From Acinetobacter sp. C32I (lineage in GTDB: Bacteria; Pseudomonadota; Gammaproteobacteria; Pseudomonadales; Moraxellaceae): a DNA stretch of 64,000 nt. The position numbers and the translations under genes were made by a program. The number at the start of each line of letters is the position of its first letter. The first letter of the stretch is position 1. The DNA lies in the NCBI RefSeq assembly GCF_023702715.1, contig NZ_CP098480.1:3596001-3660000 (forward strand), in the 5' to 3' direction. The notes under the pieces were generated by a model. The model had not been told where the DNA came from. It worked only from the letters and a program-made list of their open reading frames with translations, and ran no database searches. Positions 55,107 through 64,000 of this stretch are shown here, piece after piece.

Positions 55107-56135
55107 TTAGCGAATTAAATTCAGCATCAATTGTTGAAACTTATGATATTGCGGCATGGTCATGGTTCTTAAGTGTCCACGTAATGCGGGAATATCCTGA
55201 ATGTCACTGCGTTTACTGGCGGTTTGGAAAAGATTTTGTTCGCCGACATAACACATGATTTGCTCCTCATGATGATAAATTAAATCGCCTGTAAAATGTT
55301 GAAAAAAATCATGTAATTTTAAGGTCAGGCTAGGGCTGACTTCTTTTGCGAGTCGGTGTTGATCTAAGCCAAAAATATTCAATTCTTGGTTAATCAAAAT
55401 ATCGCTGCTTTGCCATGAACTGGTATAAGGTTCAAAAAAACGAGAACGTTGATTGCTGACCGCAATCCCTAAGGCTGGCATTTGAAAAATAAACGCGCCC
55501 CACAAGTCTTTATGGATTTCTTTAACGATTTTTTTATCTGTGCCTTGATCCTGCAGAATCGGCATTTCACTGACATAGTGATACTGAAACAGTAGAACTT
55601 GATGTTCTGTGTTGCCATCATGCCATGTGGTCGACGCGTATTGGGTAATTTCGTTAGATTCATTGCCGCGATTAAATAGGGGGAAATGTTGCTTTAGCTT
55701 GCTGATCACCAAAAGTGGTTGCGCTTGAATCGGTAAATAAGCCGGCAATTGCTGGAACTGCAAACCATAGCGTAATACGGTCATTCGTTCTTCTAGATAA
55801 TTGATGACGCGTGTTAATGGCTCTTGTGGTTCATAGAGTAGATAGGCCAAAAAACCAGTCAAAAATGCCCCGAGTAGACTCCAGATATATTGAATATGCG
55901 GATGTAGAAAATAACCCAAAACCAAGGTGCCAATACTGATCAGTGCTAATAAATAGGGTAGGACATTAAAAAAACGCATGCTGTGATCGTCACGCCAAGG
56001 ATGCAAGGCATCTAATAGAGCTTGATCACTATGCGCTTTCTGTCCAACATCCCACAGTCGTGCAATATTGCGAAAAACCTGCGCATTTTTTCTATGTCTG
56101 ATGTGTAGCGCTTGTTGTACAGTGTCGATCGGCAT
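55107..56135 (-). CDS. Two-helix membrane protein of unknown function paired with LemA
   Basis: 342 residues: a cytoplasmic N-terminal ~50 residues, two close membrane helices (VLPYLLALISIGTLVLGYF and YIWSLLGAFLTGFLAYLLY, about residues 56-100), then a soluble alpha/beta domain of about 240 residues. Such a plan is seen in DUF3137-like proteins that sit beside lemA, but I cannot confirm the family. No catalytic motif. It begins the two-gene unit inserted between queA and tgt. Confidence 0.6.
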   Translation of the reverse strand: MPIDTVQQALHIRHRKNAQVFRNIARLWDVGQKAHSDQALLDALHPWRDDHSMRFFNVLPYLLALISIGTLVLGYFLHPHIQYIWSLLGAFLTGFLAYLLYEPQEPLTRVINYLEERMTVLRYGLQFQQLPAYLPIQAQPLLVISKLKQHFPLFNRGNESNEITQYASTTWHDGNTEHQVLLFQYHYVSEMPILQDQGTDKKIVKEIHKDLWGAFIFQMPALGIAVSNQRSRFFEPYTSSWQSSDILINQELNIFGLDQHRLAKEVSPSLTLKLHDFFQHFTGDLIYHHEEQIMCYVGEQNLFQTASKRSDIQDIPALRGHLRTMTMPQYHKFQQLMLNLIR

Positions 56136-56313
56136 GGAAATAATCGTTTCATTATAATTGGTCTGTCTTGTTTGAATTATGCGTTAAATTTCAGAAACTA
56201 AGAAGTCTATAATCTGCATCTAGTTGAGTTTTATTATTTTGAATGAATGACTTTTACCAAAGCTTTTTTATAGGAACAATCGACTAAACCGTAATTTAGT
56301 CGATTGATCAGTA

Positions 56314-57351
56314 TTAAGCGTCGAGCTTATCCACCAACATTGCATCGCCATAACTAAAGAAGCGATAACGTTGCTCCACCGCATGGGTATAAGCAGCCAA
56401 GATATTGTCTCGATTCGATAGAGCAGACACCAACATCAGTAAGGTCGATTCTGGTAAATGGAAATTGGTAATCAAACGATCCACGATACAGAATTGATAA
56501 CCTGGATAGATAAAGATTTGAGTATCACCTGTCCACGCTGCAATTTGACCTTGATTGGCTTGAGCTGCACTTTCTAAGGCACGGGTCGCCGTAGTTCCGA
56601 CTGCAATGATTTTATTACCACGCGCTTTGGTGGCCAAAATCAGGTCAATGGTCGCTTGAGGTACGTCACACCATTCACTGTGCATAATGTGATTGGTAAT
56701 GTCTGTGGTACGCACAGGCATAAAAGTCCCTGCACCGACATGTAGCGTGACAAAGGTCTTTTGCACGCCTTTGGCTGCTAGTTTTTCTAATAAGCCTTGG
56801 TCAAAATGCAGACTGGCTGTTGGCGCTGCAACACTGGCAATTTTTTCAGGGTCGTGGAACACGGTTTGATAACGTTCGGTATCAATCTCTTCGGCTTCAC
56901 GGTTGAAATAAGGTGGAATCGGCAGTTGACCGTATTGATCCAGTACCGACAAAATTGGTTGTGAAAACTTCACCACAAACAGATTTTCATGGCGACCTTG
57001 TACCGTGACAGGAACAGCATCTTCACCGATATACAGTTCTGCACCTGCTTTGGGTGAGTTACTTGATTTGATATGGCAATGGGCAGTGTGGGTATCCAAC
57101 ATGCGTTCAACCAGAACTTCGATTGCACCACCTGTGGCACGTTTACCTTTTAAGCGCGCTTTCATGACTTTGGTGTCATTCAGTACCAGCAAATCACCAT
57201 CTTCGAGCAGGTCAAGAATATCGGTAAAGGCGTGGTCGTGATATTGACCTTGCGCATCGATATGCAGCAGGCGAGATGCGCTACGGCTGTCTAATGGATA
57301 GCGAGCAATAAGTTCATCGGGGAGATCAAACGAAAAGTCGGAGAGTTGCAT
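56314..57351 (-). CDS. queA: tRNA preQ1(34) S-adenosylmethionine ribosyltransferase-isomerase
   Basis: 345 residues from the ATG at 57351, beginning [19 protein letters not shown]; an upstream in-frame start at 57369 only adds six residues. [50 protein letters not shown] and [17 protein letters not shown] are QueA hallmarks. Makes epoxyqueuosine from preQ1 tRNA using the ribosyl part of SAM. Confidence 0.97.
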   Translation of the reverse strand: MQLSDFSFDLPDELIARYPLDSRSASRLLHIDAQGQYHDHAFTDILDLLEDGDLLVLNDTKVMKARLKGKRATGGAIEVLVERMLDTHTAHCHIKSSNSPKAGAELYIGEDAVPVTVQGRHENLFVVKFSQPILSVLDQYGQLPIPPYFNREAEEIDTERYQTVFHDPEKIASVAAPTASLHFDQGLLEKLAAKGVQKTFVTLHVGAGTFMPVRTTDITNHIMHSEWCDVPQATIDLILATKARGNKIIAVGTTATRALESAAQANQGQIAAWTGDTQIFIYPGYQFCIVDRLITNFHLPESTLLMLVSALSNRDNILAAYTHAVEQRYRFFSYGDAMLVDKLDA

Positions 57352-57478
57352 ACATCTAAAACATTGCAAAAATTGGGCGTAGTATAGTCTTTTTTGGGTT
57401 TTCTCGCTGAGTTCGCGTGTTTATTGATAGAAAAATATCTGAGTGATTTAAAAGTGAGCAATAAGCGTGAGTTAGTGT

Positions 57479-57508
57479 TTGACAATAAAATCAAACAGGT
57501 TATTATAC
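57479..57508 (+). promoter_or_regulatory. Promoter of tRNA-Leu
   Basis: A consensus TTGACA (57479-57484), 16 bases, then TATTAT (57501-57506). The predicted start near 57513 is about 20 bases upstream of the mature tRNA. Confidence 0.75.
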
Positions 57509-57531
57509 GCAACACAAAGCATCGCACTCTT

Positions 57532-57618
57532 CCCGAGGTGGTGAAATTGGTAGACGCGGCGGACTCAAAATCCGCTGTCAGAGATGACGTGTCGGTTCGA
57601 GTCCGACCCTCGGGACCA
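57532..57618 (+). tRNA. tRNA-Leu (anticodon CAA)
   Basis: 87 bases. Acceptor CCCGAGG pairs with CCTCGGG, then discriminator A and an encoded CCA. D-arm region GTGAAATTGGTAGAC, anticodon arm GCGGA-CTCAAAA-TCCGC (anticodon CAA, reads UUG), a long class II variable arm with stem GTCA/TGAC, and T-arm GTCGG-TTCGAGT-CCGAC. Confidence 0.97.
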
Positions 57619-57628
57619 AGATTCAAAG

Positions 57629-57662
57629 ACCCCAAGCTGGTATTAAAGGCTTGGGGTTTTTT
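57629..57662 (+). terminator. Intrinsic terminator after tRNA-Leu
   Basis: ACCCCAAGC (57629-57637) pairs perfectly with GCTTGGGGT (57649-57657), followed by a T-run, 11 bases past the tRNA end. Confidence 0.93.
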
Positions 57663-57883
57663 AATGGGAAAATTTAATTTAAAAATTACAGGGCTGAAAT
57701 ATTTTTGATAAAGAGCAAGATTGGATACTCAATTATAAAATTGGTCATTTGATACCACATCAAATTTTAGTTGGGGGATTAAGGCTAATACAAAAAATAA
57801 TTCAGTCTTAAGTCTGTGAAAAAGAGTACATTATCACCTAATAACAATGAATCGAATAGCTATAGTTGAATTAAGGAATAATA

Positions 57884-59239
57884 GTGCACTCGCCAAAATT
57901 TATAAAAGTAAATCATGATGCTGAAATTACTAACCCTTTTGATGGTGATTTATGGGATCGGAAAGCACTTGCTGATCGACTTGAGCAATTTATTGAACCG
58001 CTCAATATTGGTATGACGATTGCCCTTGATGCAGAATGGGGGGTAGGCAAAACTTGGTTCGTTAAAAATTGGATAAAACAACTTAAAGATCATGGATTTA
58101 AAGTTTTATATCTTGATGCATTTGCACAAGATTATGTAGACGATCCTTTTATTTCTATCTCTATGGAAATAGCGAAATGTTTAGAAGATGAGAAAGGTGG
58201 TACAGAAAAATTTGTCGAACATATTGGGGATATTTATAGAGCTGCTTTGCCTAGTTTCCCCATGATTTTGTGGACAATTACAACCACTTTGGTTGGAGCA
58301 GGTGCTTTAGCGAAACCATTCTCAGACATAATTGAGCGTCTCCAAGAGGGTAGTGGTGAAGCAGGTAAAGAAATTGGCAATTTGATTGATGATCAATTAA
58401 AAGCTCATCTATCAGCTCAAGTAGAAAATTATGAAAATGAAAAAAACTCATTACAATATTTTAAAGATGAACTAATCCATTTAACTAAAGACCTAGATAA
58501 GCCACTTGTTTTTGTAATAGATGAATTGGATCGATGTAAGCCTGAATTTGCCATACGTTTAATTGAGCGAATCAAACATTTCTTTGATGTACCCAATATT
58601 GTTTTTGTACTTTCTGTAAATAAAAAGCAGTTAGAGCAATCAATAAATAGTTCTTATGGATTTTCTGAAGATGCTAACTATCTAGAAAAATTTATTGATA
58701 TAACAGTTCATTTGAAAAATAAAGAATTGGATGAGGAAAAGTATAAAAATATTTTAGATGAGTATGGTAAAAAATTAGGTATTCAGCAGTGGGAGAGTGG
58801 TTATCTACTTGCTTGTATGATTTATAAACCAAATGCCAGACAATTGATTAAAATATTGAATAGATATTCATTTCTCAAAATAAATCAAAACTCTGGTGGT
58901 TGCATGATTTTATTCATTGTTTTAATTTTTCAGGAACTTCGGTTGATTTCTCCATTTAATCAATCTAATTTTGTTCGTTACTTCCATGATTCACATTTTT
59001 CTGTTTTGAGTAATTATTATGAGGCTCAACGCTTGCGTTATGCACCCTCACAATATAATTATACTTTTTATGAATTTTTGAGTGATAGATACAAGCATCT
59101 TGGCGGGTTTTTAAAATACTTTTCAAATTCCGCTGGGCAGAAGAATAGTGATGTTCTAATTAGCTATTTCCCAAATGAAATTTCCAGTGCTGACCTTATT
59201 GAAAGCTGGGATTATTATATTCATGTTATTGGTAACTAA
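57884..59239 (+). CDS. KAP-family P-loop NTPase
   Basis: 451 residues, GTG start with AAGGA at 57873. Walker A is DAEWGVGKTWFV (about residues 48-59), Walker B LVFVIDELDRCKPEF, and the KAP-typical NIVFVLSVNKKQLEQSI follows. A hydrophobic segment (FPMILWTITTTLVGAGALA) lies between Walker A and B, as in KAP proteins with inserted membrane helices. KAP NTPases occur in anti-phage systems and at the membrane; here no partner gene is beside it. Codon use is visibly AT-richer than its neighbours. Its place directly after a tRNA gene suggests acquisition. Confidence 0.85.
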   Translation: MHSPKFIKVNHDAEITNPFDGDLWDRKALADRLEQFIEPLNIGMTIALDAEWGVGKTWFVKNWIKQLKDHGFKVLYLDAFAQDYVDDPFISISMEIAKCLEDEKGGTEKFVEHIGDIYRAALPSFPMILWTITTTLVGAGALAKPFSDIIERLQEGSGEAGKEIGNLIDDQLKAHLSAQVENYENEKNSLQYFKDELIHLTKDLDKPLVFVIDELDRCKPEFAIRLIERIKHFFDVPNIVFVLSVNKKQLEQSINSSYGFSEDANYLEKFIDITVHLKNKELDEEKYKNILDEYGKKLGIQQWESGYLLACMIYKPNARQLIKILNRYSFLKINQNSGGCMILFIVLIFQELRLISPFNQSNFVRYFHDSHFSVLSNYYEAQRLRYAPSQYNYTFYEFLSDRYKHLGGFLKYFSNSAGQKNSDVLISYFPNEISSADLIESWDYYIHVIGN

Positions 59240-59472
59240 TTTAAAAGGCAGGGCTGGTTCATCCTATATATTGAAGATTGACGAATAAGTTAAAAATATA
59301 AGAGGTCTATTGTTCCCGATGTTTAAATTTAATGAAATTTCACGTTTTGTTGCGAATTGATTGAATCAACAATTGCCTTTTCTGTTAAAGTTTGTTAATA
59401 CTAAGTGATAGTTTTCACATTTTTTTTATAAAACGTAAAGAACCGTATAACGAAAATATTCGAGAGGCGGGA

Positions 59473-60744
59473 ATGACGATTCAATTATTAGAACTACAGC
59501 AAGCCGAAAAGTTAAGTGCTTGTAAAATCTCTCTTTCTTTGGGGCTAACTTCAGAGCAGAATTTGCTTGAGCAATTTTTACAGTTCAACCGAAAACTGAT
59601 GCAAGCCAGTACCGCATTGCTGTCATTTCACCAAGAACCTTACCTTTGGCATCGTTGCCCTGAAAAACTCAAAGCTATTGATTCTGCAAAAATTACTAAA
59701 AGTCTAAATACCCTATTTGTGAATGGAGATCTGGTCGATAGCAACCATCCGCAATACTCAACCTTACTGGCATTTCTCGCACCCCTAAAAAAGAAAATCC
59801 AAACCGCGATCGCTCTACATCTTAGACATCCAGACCAAACTTCACTTGGCTATATCATCCTGTTTGATGAGGCTGCACAAGGTTTTAGCGATCTACAAAA
59901 ACAACTCCTGCAAGAACATTGTGTCAACTTCATGCAACAACTGGAATTGAAGTTTAACCATGACGAACTGAAAGAACTATACGAACAAGAAGCTGCACTC
60001 AATTTTAGTAAAACCAAATTCTTTTCGATTATTTCCCATGACTTACGTGCACCATTTCATGGGCTACTAGGCTTCTCAGAAATCTTAGCCAAAGAACGTG
60101 AAACCTTAGACGAGTCTAGCATTCAGAATATTGCCGACTATCTTTATGAGACTTCGCAATCGACCTATAACTTATTAGAAAGCTTGCTCAATTGGGCGAT
60201 GGCGGAAGGTGGACGTTTTGTCTATCACCCGATCAATTTTAAGCTGCGCCAGATCACCAATATCGTGACCGATATCCTGAAAACTTTGGCGATTAAGAAG
60301 AATATTCAACTGATTAATGAAGTTGATGAAAATCTTAAAGTCTATGCTGATATGAATATGATCACCTCGGTGATTCAGAATTTGGTATCTAACGCGCTGA
60401 AATTTACCGATGTGGATGGTACGGGCAAAGTCTATATCCAAGCACAGCATAAAGGCACTTATGTTGAAGTCTATGTCAAAGACACTGGCCTCGGCATGAC
60501 TCAACAACAAATCAACGATCTGTTCCAGCCACGGATTACCATGAGTTATAAAGGCACCGCAGGAGAGAAAGGTGCAGGTCTAGGCTTAAGTCTGTGTAAG
60601 CGCTTTGTAGAAATGAATCTGGGTGAAATCAATGTCAGCTCCAATGAAGGCGAAGGTACAGTGTTTACCGTGTTGCTGCCAATCGAACGTGAACAGGTTG
60701 ATTTATGTACGGATCAACAAAAAAGCAAAGCTAAATTAGTCTAA
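59473..60744 (+). CDS. Cytoplasmic sensor histidine kinase
   Basis: 423 residues from the ATG at 59473, preceded by GAGGCGGGA. No membrane helix. The N-terminal ~180 residues look GAF-like. A HisKA dimerisation domain follows with FFSIISHDLRAPFHGLLGFSE (phospho-acceptor His in SHDLRAP), then the ATPase domain with VIQNLVSNALKFTD (N box), VKDTGLGMTQQ (G1) and GAGLGLSLCKRFVEM (G2). No response regulator gene is adjacent, so it is an orphan. It precedes glnE by 48 bases. Confidence 0.88.
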   Translation: MTIQLLELQQAEKLSACKISLSLGLTSEQNLLEQFLQFNRKLMQASTALLSFHQEPYLWHRCPEKLKAIDSAKITKSLNTLFVNGDLVDSNHPQYSTLLAFLAPLKKKIQTAIALHLRHPDQTSLGYIILFDEAAQGFSDLQKQLLQEHCVNFMQQLELKFNHDELKELYEQEAALNFSKTKFFSIISHDLRAPFHGLLGFSEILAKERETLDESSIQNIADYLYETSQSTYNLLESLLNWAMAEGGRFVYHPINFKLRQITNIVTDILKTLAIKKNIQLINEVDENLKVYADMNMITSVIQNLVSNALKFTDVDGTGKVYIQAQHKGTYVEVYVKDTGLGMTQQQINDLFQPRITMSYKGTAGEKGAGLGLSLCKRFVEMNLGEINVSSNEGEGTVFTVLLPIEREQVDLCTDQQKSKAKLV

Positions 60745-60792
60745 AGAGATTTTAAAGATAAGCTTGTAACTGATATAACTAACCTAGATGAC

Positions 60793-63564
60793 ATGACATC
60801 AGTCGAGCCTTTTTATATGAATGCGCAACAGCTACAAAAAACCTTAGTTGCAAGCCAATATGCTGAACAAGTTTTAAATTTATACACATTACAATTAGAA
60901 CAAGACTATTCCGAAGATCAATTTCTTGACTCGCTGTCGACTGAAACCATTTATCAAAAAGTGCAACTGGCTGTGGCGGAAGTCACTGATGAACAATCAT
61001 GGATGAAAGCCTTACGCGTACTCCGTGCCAAGCTCATGTTTCGCTGGATTTGGCAAGATGCCAATCAACTGACCAATGTGGTGACGTTGACACGTGAGTT
61101 ATCCGATTTTGCCGATGCCAGTATTTGTGCCGCCAAAGCTTTTGCATTACCGCCTTTATTAGCCAAACATGGCGAGCCAATTGGTTATTCAGGTCAGTTA
61201 CAAGACCTGATTGTGATTGGCATGGGCAAGCTCGGTGCCCAAGAGCTAAATCTTTCCAGTGATATTGACCTGATTTTTGCCTTCGATGAACAAGGCGAAA
61301 CCAATGGGCGTAAATGTATTGATGTACAGCAGTTCTGCATTCTGTGGGGACAGAAGCTGATTTATCTGCTCGATCATATTACCGCTGATGGTTTTGTGTT
61401 CCGTGTTGATATGCGTTTGCGTCCGTGGGGCGATGGTTCGGCATTGGCAATTAGCCATAGTGGTCTAGAAAAATATCTGAGCCAGCATGGGCGTGAATGG
61501 GAACGTTATGCCTGGATTAAGGCGCGCGTGATTACAGGTGGCAAAGCGGGCGAAGAATTGCTCGACATGTCGCGTCCTTTTGTATTCCGTCGTTATGTCG
61601 ATTATTCCGCTTTCGCCGCCATGCGTGAAATGAAAGCCATGATCGAGCGTGAAGTCATGCGTCGTAATATCGAAGAAGATATTAAGCTTGGTGCAGGTGG
61701 GATTCGTGAAATCGAGTTCATCGTGCAGGTGTTCCAGTTGATCTATGGTGGATCGAAGCGTGAACTGCAAGATCGCCAATGTTTGGTCAATTTGCATCAT
61801 TTGGGTGAAGCTGAATTGCTGGATCAGCAAGCAGTGATTGATTTGGAAGATGCCTATCTATTCCTAAGACGTGTCGAACACGCGATTCAAGCCTTGAATG
61901 ATCAGCAAACTCAATCCTTGCCAACCGAACCTGAACTCAGACAACGGATGTTGGATACGCTTGGCTTTGCCGATTGGGCTGCCTTCTTGGATGTGTTGAA
62001 TCAGAAACGTGACAAGGTCAAAGTCCAGTTTAAGCAGTTGATTCAGGAAAAAGAGTTTGCTGAGCCAGTTGATGATTTTGTGCAGCTTGAGCAAAAACTC
62101 AATGCCGTATTGGATGATGATGCCAAGAATTTAATTCAAAACTTTTGGCATGGTCAGGCATTACGCAAAATCCCAGCCAGTGCCTTAGAGCGTTTAAAGA
62201 AGTTCTGGCCACATTTGATCGAAGCGATTTTACAGTCGGATCAACCACAAATGGCGCTATTGCGTTTGATGCCATTGGTTGAATCGGTGCTGCGTCGTAC
62301 CGTCTATCTGGTCATGTTGATGGAAAGTCGTGGCGCGTTACAGCGACTGGTCAAGATGGCAACGGTTAGTCCATGGATCTGTGAAGAACTGGCGCAGTAT
62401 CCTGTGTTGTTGGATGAATTCCTGTCGATGGATTTTGGTCTGCCACAACGCAAAGATCTGGAAGATTCACTGCGTCAACAATTGCTACGCATCGAGATTG
62501 ATCAAGTTGAAGATCAGATGCGGGTGTTGCGCTTATTTAAAAAGAGTAATGTATTGACGGTTGCCGCCAGTGATGTACTGGCAGAAAGTCCATTGATGAA
62601 AGTCTCCGATGCCCTGACTGATATTGCTGAAGTCAGTGTACAGGCGACTTTGCGTTTGGCTTATGAGGCGGTTGCACAGCGTCATGGCTATCCTGTTGGA
62701 AATGATGGACAGCGTTGCAGTCTCGATAACAAAGGCTTTGCCGTGATTGCCTATGGCAAATTGGGTGGCATTGAGTTGGGTTATGGTTCAGATTTAGATT
62801 TGGTGTTTATCCATGCCTTTGAAGAGCAAAGTGAAACCGATGGCCGTAAGGGCATTAGTGGGGCCGAGTTTGCCATTCGTGTGGCACAGAAGTTTATGTC
62901 CCTGATGACCACGCAAACCTTGGACGGGCGTGTCTATGAAATTGACACCCGTCTGCGGCCATCGGGTGAAGCGGGGATGCTGGTCACCAGTTTAAAAGCT
63001 TATGAGCAATATCAACAAAAGAGTGCCTGGTTATGGGAGCATCAAGCCTTGGTGCGTGCTCGCTCAATTGCGGGAGATGCTGGATTATGCACGCAATTTG
63101 AACAGATCCGCTGTCAAATCTTGACGCAAGTACGTGATGAAAATGTGGTGCGTGAAGAAGTGTTGAAAATGCGTCAAAAGATGAAAGATCATTTGGGATC
63201 ATCTTCTGAGCAAAAAAAACATGGGATTTTTCATTTAAAACAGGACTCAGGTGGTATCGTTGATATCGAATTTATGGCACAGTATGCTGTGCTTGCATGG
63301 AGTGGGACGAATACAGATCTCGCCCATTTTTCCGATAATGTAAGAATTCTAGAAGATGCTGCTAAAGCAGGCTGCTTATCCAGTGAAGATGCCACAGCAT
63401 TAATACACGCTTATCTCCGTGAACGAGCTGAGAGCCACCGTCTAGCGCTTGCAAATCAATCTATGCAAGTCAATGCTGCGGATTGGCACGATACCCGCGA
63501 GATCGTTTGCAAGTTATGGCAAAGATTAATTGATCCAACTGCGCAAGCAGTGGAAAGTGAATAA
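60793..63564 (+). CDS. glnE: Bifunctional glutamine synthetase adenylyltransferase/deadenylase
   Basis: 923 residues. Two nucleotidyltransferase domains: the N-terminal deadenylase with VIGMGKLGAQELNLSSDIDLIF and the C-terminal adenylylase with IAYGKLGGIELGYGSDLDLVF, each having the G-S-D-x-D site. Helical GlnD-UR/PII-binding segments lie between. Controls glutamine synthetase activity according to nitrogen status. An ATG at 60817 is an alternative start. 29 bases before ilvE. Confidence 0.96.
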   Translation: MTSVEPFYMNAQQLQKTLVASQYAEQVLNLYTLQLEQDYSEDQFLDSLSTETIYQKVQLAVAEVTDEQSWMKALRVLRAKLMFRWIWQDANQLTNVVTLTRELSDFADASICAAKAFALPPLLAKHGEPIGYSGQLQDLIVIGMGKLGAQELNLSSDIDLIFAFDEQGETNGRKCIDVQQFCILWGQKLIYLLDHITADGFVFRVDMRLRPWGDGSALAISHSGLEKYLSQHGREWERYAWIKARVITGGKAGEELLDMSRPFVFRRYVDYSAFAAMREMKAMIEREVMRRNIEEDIKLGAGGIREIEFIVQVFQLIYGGSKRELQDRQCLVNLHHLGEAELLDQQAVIDLEDAYLFLRRVEHAIQALNDQQTQSLPTEPELRQRMLDTLGFADWAAFLDVLNQKRDKVKVQFKQLIQEKEFAEPVDDFVQLEQKLNAVLDDDAKNLIQNFWHGQALRKIPASALERLKKFWPHLIEAILQSDQPQMALLRLMPLVESVLRRTVYLVMLMESRGALQRLVKMATVSPWICEELAQYPVLLDEFLSMDFGLPQRKDLEDSLRQQLLRIEIDQVEDQMRVLRLFKKSNVLTVAASDVLAESPLMKVSDALTDIAEVSVQATLRLAYEAVAQRHGYPVGNDGQRCSLDNKGFAVIAYGKLGGIELGYGSDLDLVFIHAFEEQSETDGRKGISGAEFAIRVAQKFMSLMTTQTLDGRVYEIDTRLRPSGEAGMLVTSLKAYEQYQQKSAWLWEHQALVRARSIAGDAGLCTQFEQIRCQILTQVRDENVVREEVLKMRQKMKDHLGSSSEQKKHGIFHLKQDSGGIVDIEFMAQYAVLAWSGTNTDLAHFSDNVRILEDAAKAGCLSSEDATALIHAYLRERAESHRLALANQSMQVNAADWHDTREIVCKLWQRLIDPTAQAVESE

Positions 63565-63593
63565 TTGTGTAAAAAGAAAATGGAGTATGTGCG

Positions 63594-64000
63594 ATGAGTT
63601 TGGCTGATCGTGATGGTTTTATTTGGCAAGATGGAAAATTAGTTGATTGGCGTGATGCAAAAATTCACGTCTTAACTCATACACTACACTACAGCATGGG
63701 TGTCTTTGAAGGCGTCAGAGCTTACGAAACCCCGAATGGTACAGCAATCTTCCGTTTGCAAGATCATACTAAACGCTTATTAAATTCAGCAAAAATTTAT
63801 CAAATGAATGTTCCATTTGATCAAGCGACACTAGAACAAGCACAAATCGATGTGGTGCGTGAAAATAAATTAGCATCTTGCTATTTACGTCCATTGATTT
63901 GGATTGGTTCTGAAAAACTCGGTATTGCCGCAACAGACAACACCATTCATGCCGCAGTTGCAGCATGGGGCTGGGGTGCATACCTAGGTGAAGAAGCAAT
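63594..64000 (+). CDS. ilvE: Branched-chain amino acid aminotransferase, N-terminal part (runs off the window)
   Basis: The first 135 codons are present. DGFIWQDGKLVDWRDAKIHVLTHTLHYSMGVFEGVRAYE is the fold-type IV PLP enzyme start of IlvE, with RLQDHTKRLLNSAKIY and YLRPLIWIGSEKLG following. The PLP lysine lies beyond the window. ATG at 63594 with TGGAG at 63581-63585. It catalyses the last step of Val, Leu and Ile synthesis. Confidence 0.93.
   Translation, partial: MSLADRDGFIWQDGKLVDWRDAKIHVLTHTLHYSMGVFEGVRAYETPNGTAIFRLQDHTKRLLNSAKIYQMNVPFDQATLEQAQIDVVRENKLASCYLRPLIWIGSEKLGIAATDNTIHAAVAAWGWGAYLGEEA

Noticed and set aside
57394..57708. 104-codon plus-strand frame running through the tRNA
   Set aside because: It reads through the tRNA-Leu gene, its promoter and terminator, so it cannot be a translated gene.
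57619..59472. Search for a direct repeat of the tRNA-Leu 3' end as an attachment site downstream of the KAP gene
   Set aside because: No copy of the tRNA end could be seen by eye between the tRNA and the histidine kinase gene, and no integrase is present, so an att site is not claimed.

Overview
The window is a chromosomal stretch of a gamma-proteobacterium that fits Acinetobacter. The evidence is the moderate-to-low GC and AT-rich intergenic DNA, the gene orders rplM-rpsI-sspA-sspB, pilF-rodZ-ispG-hisS-yfgM-bamB-der and tgt-yajC-secD-secF, and a carboxylase/dehydrogenase set resembling acyclic-terpene degradation. Species cannot be fixed from the sequence alone.

Layout. 1-4272: tail of an acyclic terpene (citronellol/geraniol) catabolic operon in the order atuC(partial)-atuD-atuE-atuF. 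4306-7180 (minus): a small helical protein, then a secreted sphingomyelinase-type phosphodiesterase followed by a gene resembling a lipase-specific foldase. 7538-10013 (minus): a Roadblock/LC7 plus Ras-like GTPase module of four genes. 10401-13596 (minus, with one plus-strand lipoprotein): tail-anchored protein, sspB, sspA, rpsI, rplM. 13864-29481 (plus): housekeeping genes for PLP synthesis, 16S rRNA methylation, Ap4A hydrolysis, a glycosyltransferase/PAP2 phosphatase pair, iscX, ndk, and the long rlmN-pilF-rodZ-ispG-hisS-yfgM-bamB-der run.

29734-47115 (plus): a compact 20-gene aryl-polyene (APE/flexirubin/xanthomonadin-like) pigment cluster. It starts at a good extended -10 promoter and ends with its own phosphopantetheinyl transferase. 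It encodes an aromatic amino acid ammonia-lyase and an activating ligase for the aromatic starter, two ACPs, ketosynthases with a chain-length factor, a ketoreductase, two dehydratase domains (one fused to the ligase), and acyl- and glycosyltransferases for the lipid anchor. LolA-like, MMPL and lipoprotein components probably export the product. A flavoprotein with halogenase-type motifs is also present.

47138-49509: a divergent NCS1 permease / hydantoin-type racemase pair with two identical 16-bp FadR/GntR-like sites in the shared promoter region. 49635-57351 (minus): secF, secD, yajC, tgt and queA. The usual queA-tgt neighbourhood is split by a LemA gene, a 342-residue membrane protein and a structured palindromic intergenic element. 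57532-57618: tRNA-Leu(CAA), followed by a lone AT-rich KAP-family P-loop NTPase gene that looks like a small accessory islet. 59473-64000 (plus): an orphan sensor histidine kinase, glnE, and the start of ilvE, which runs off the window.

No IS element, CRISPR array, rRNA or prophage was seen. The observations most worth follow-up are the sphingomyelinase/foldase pair, the Roadblock-GTPase module, the ligase-dehydratase fusion and halogenase-like flavoprotein in the pigment cluster, the twin operators, and the KAP NTPase next to the tRNA. All functional assignments rest on reading motifs and recalled family features; no database search was run.
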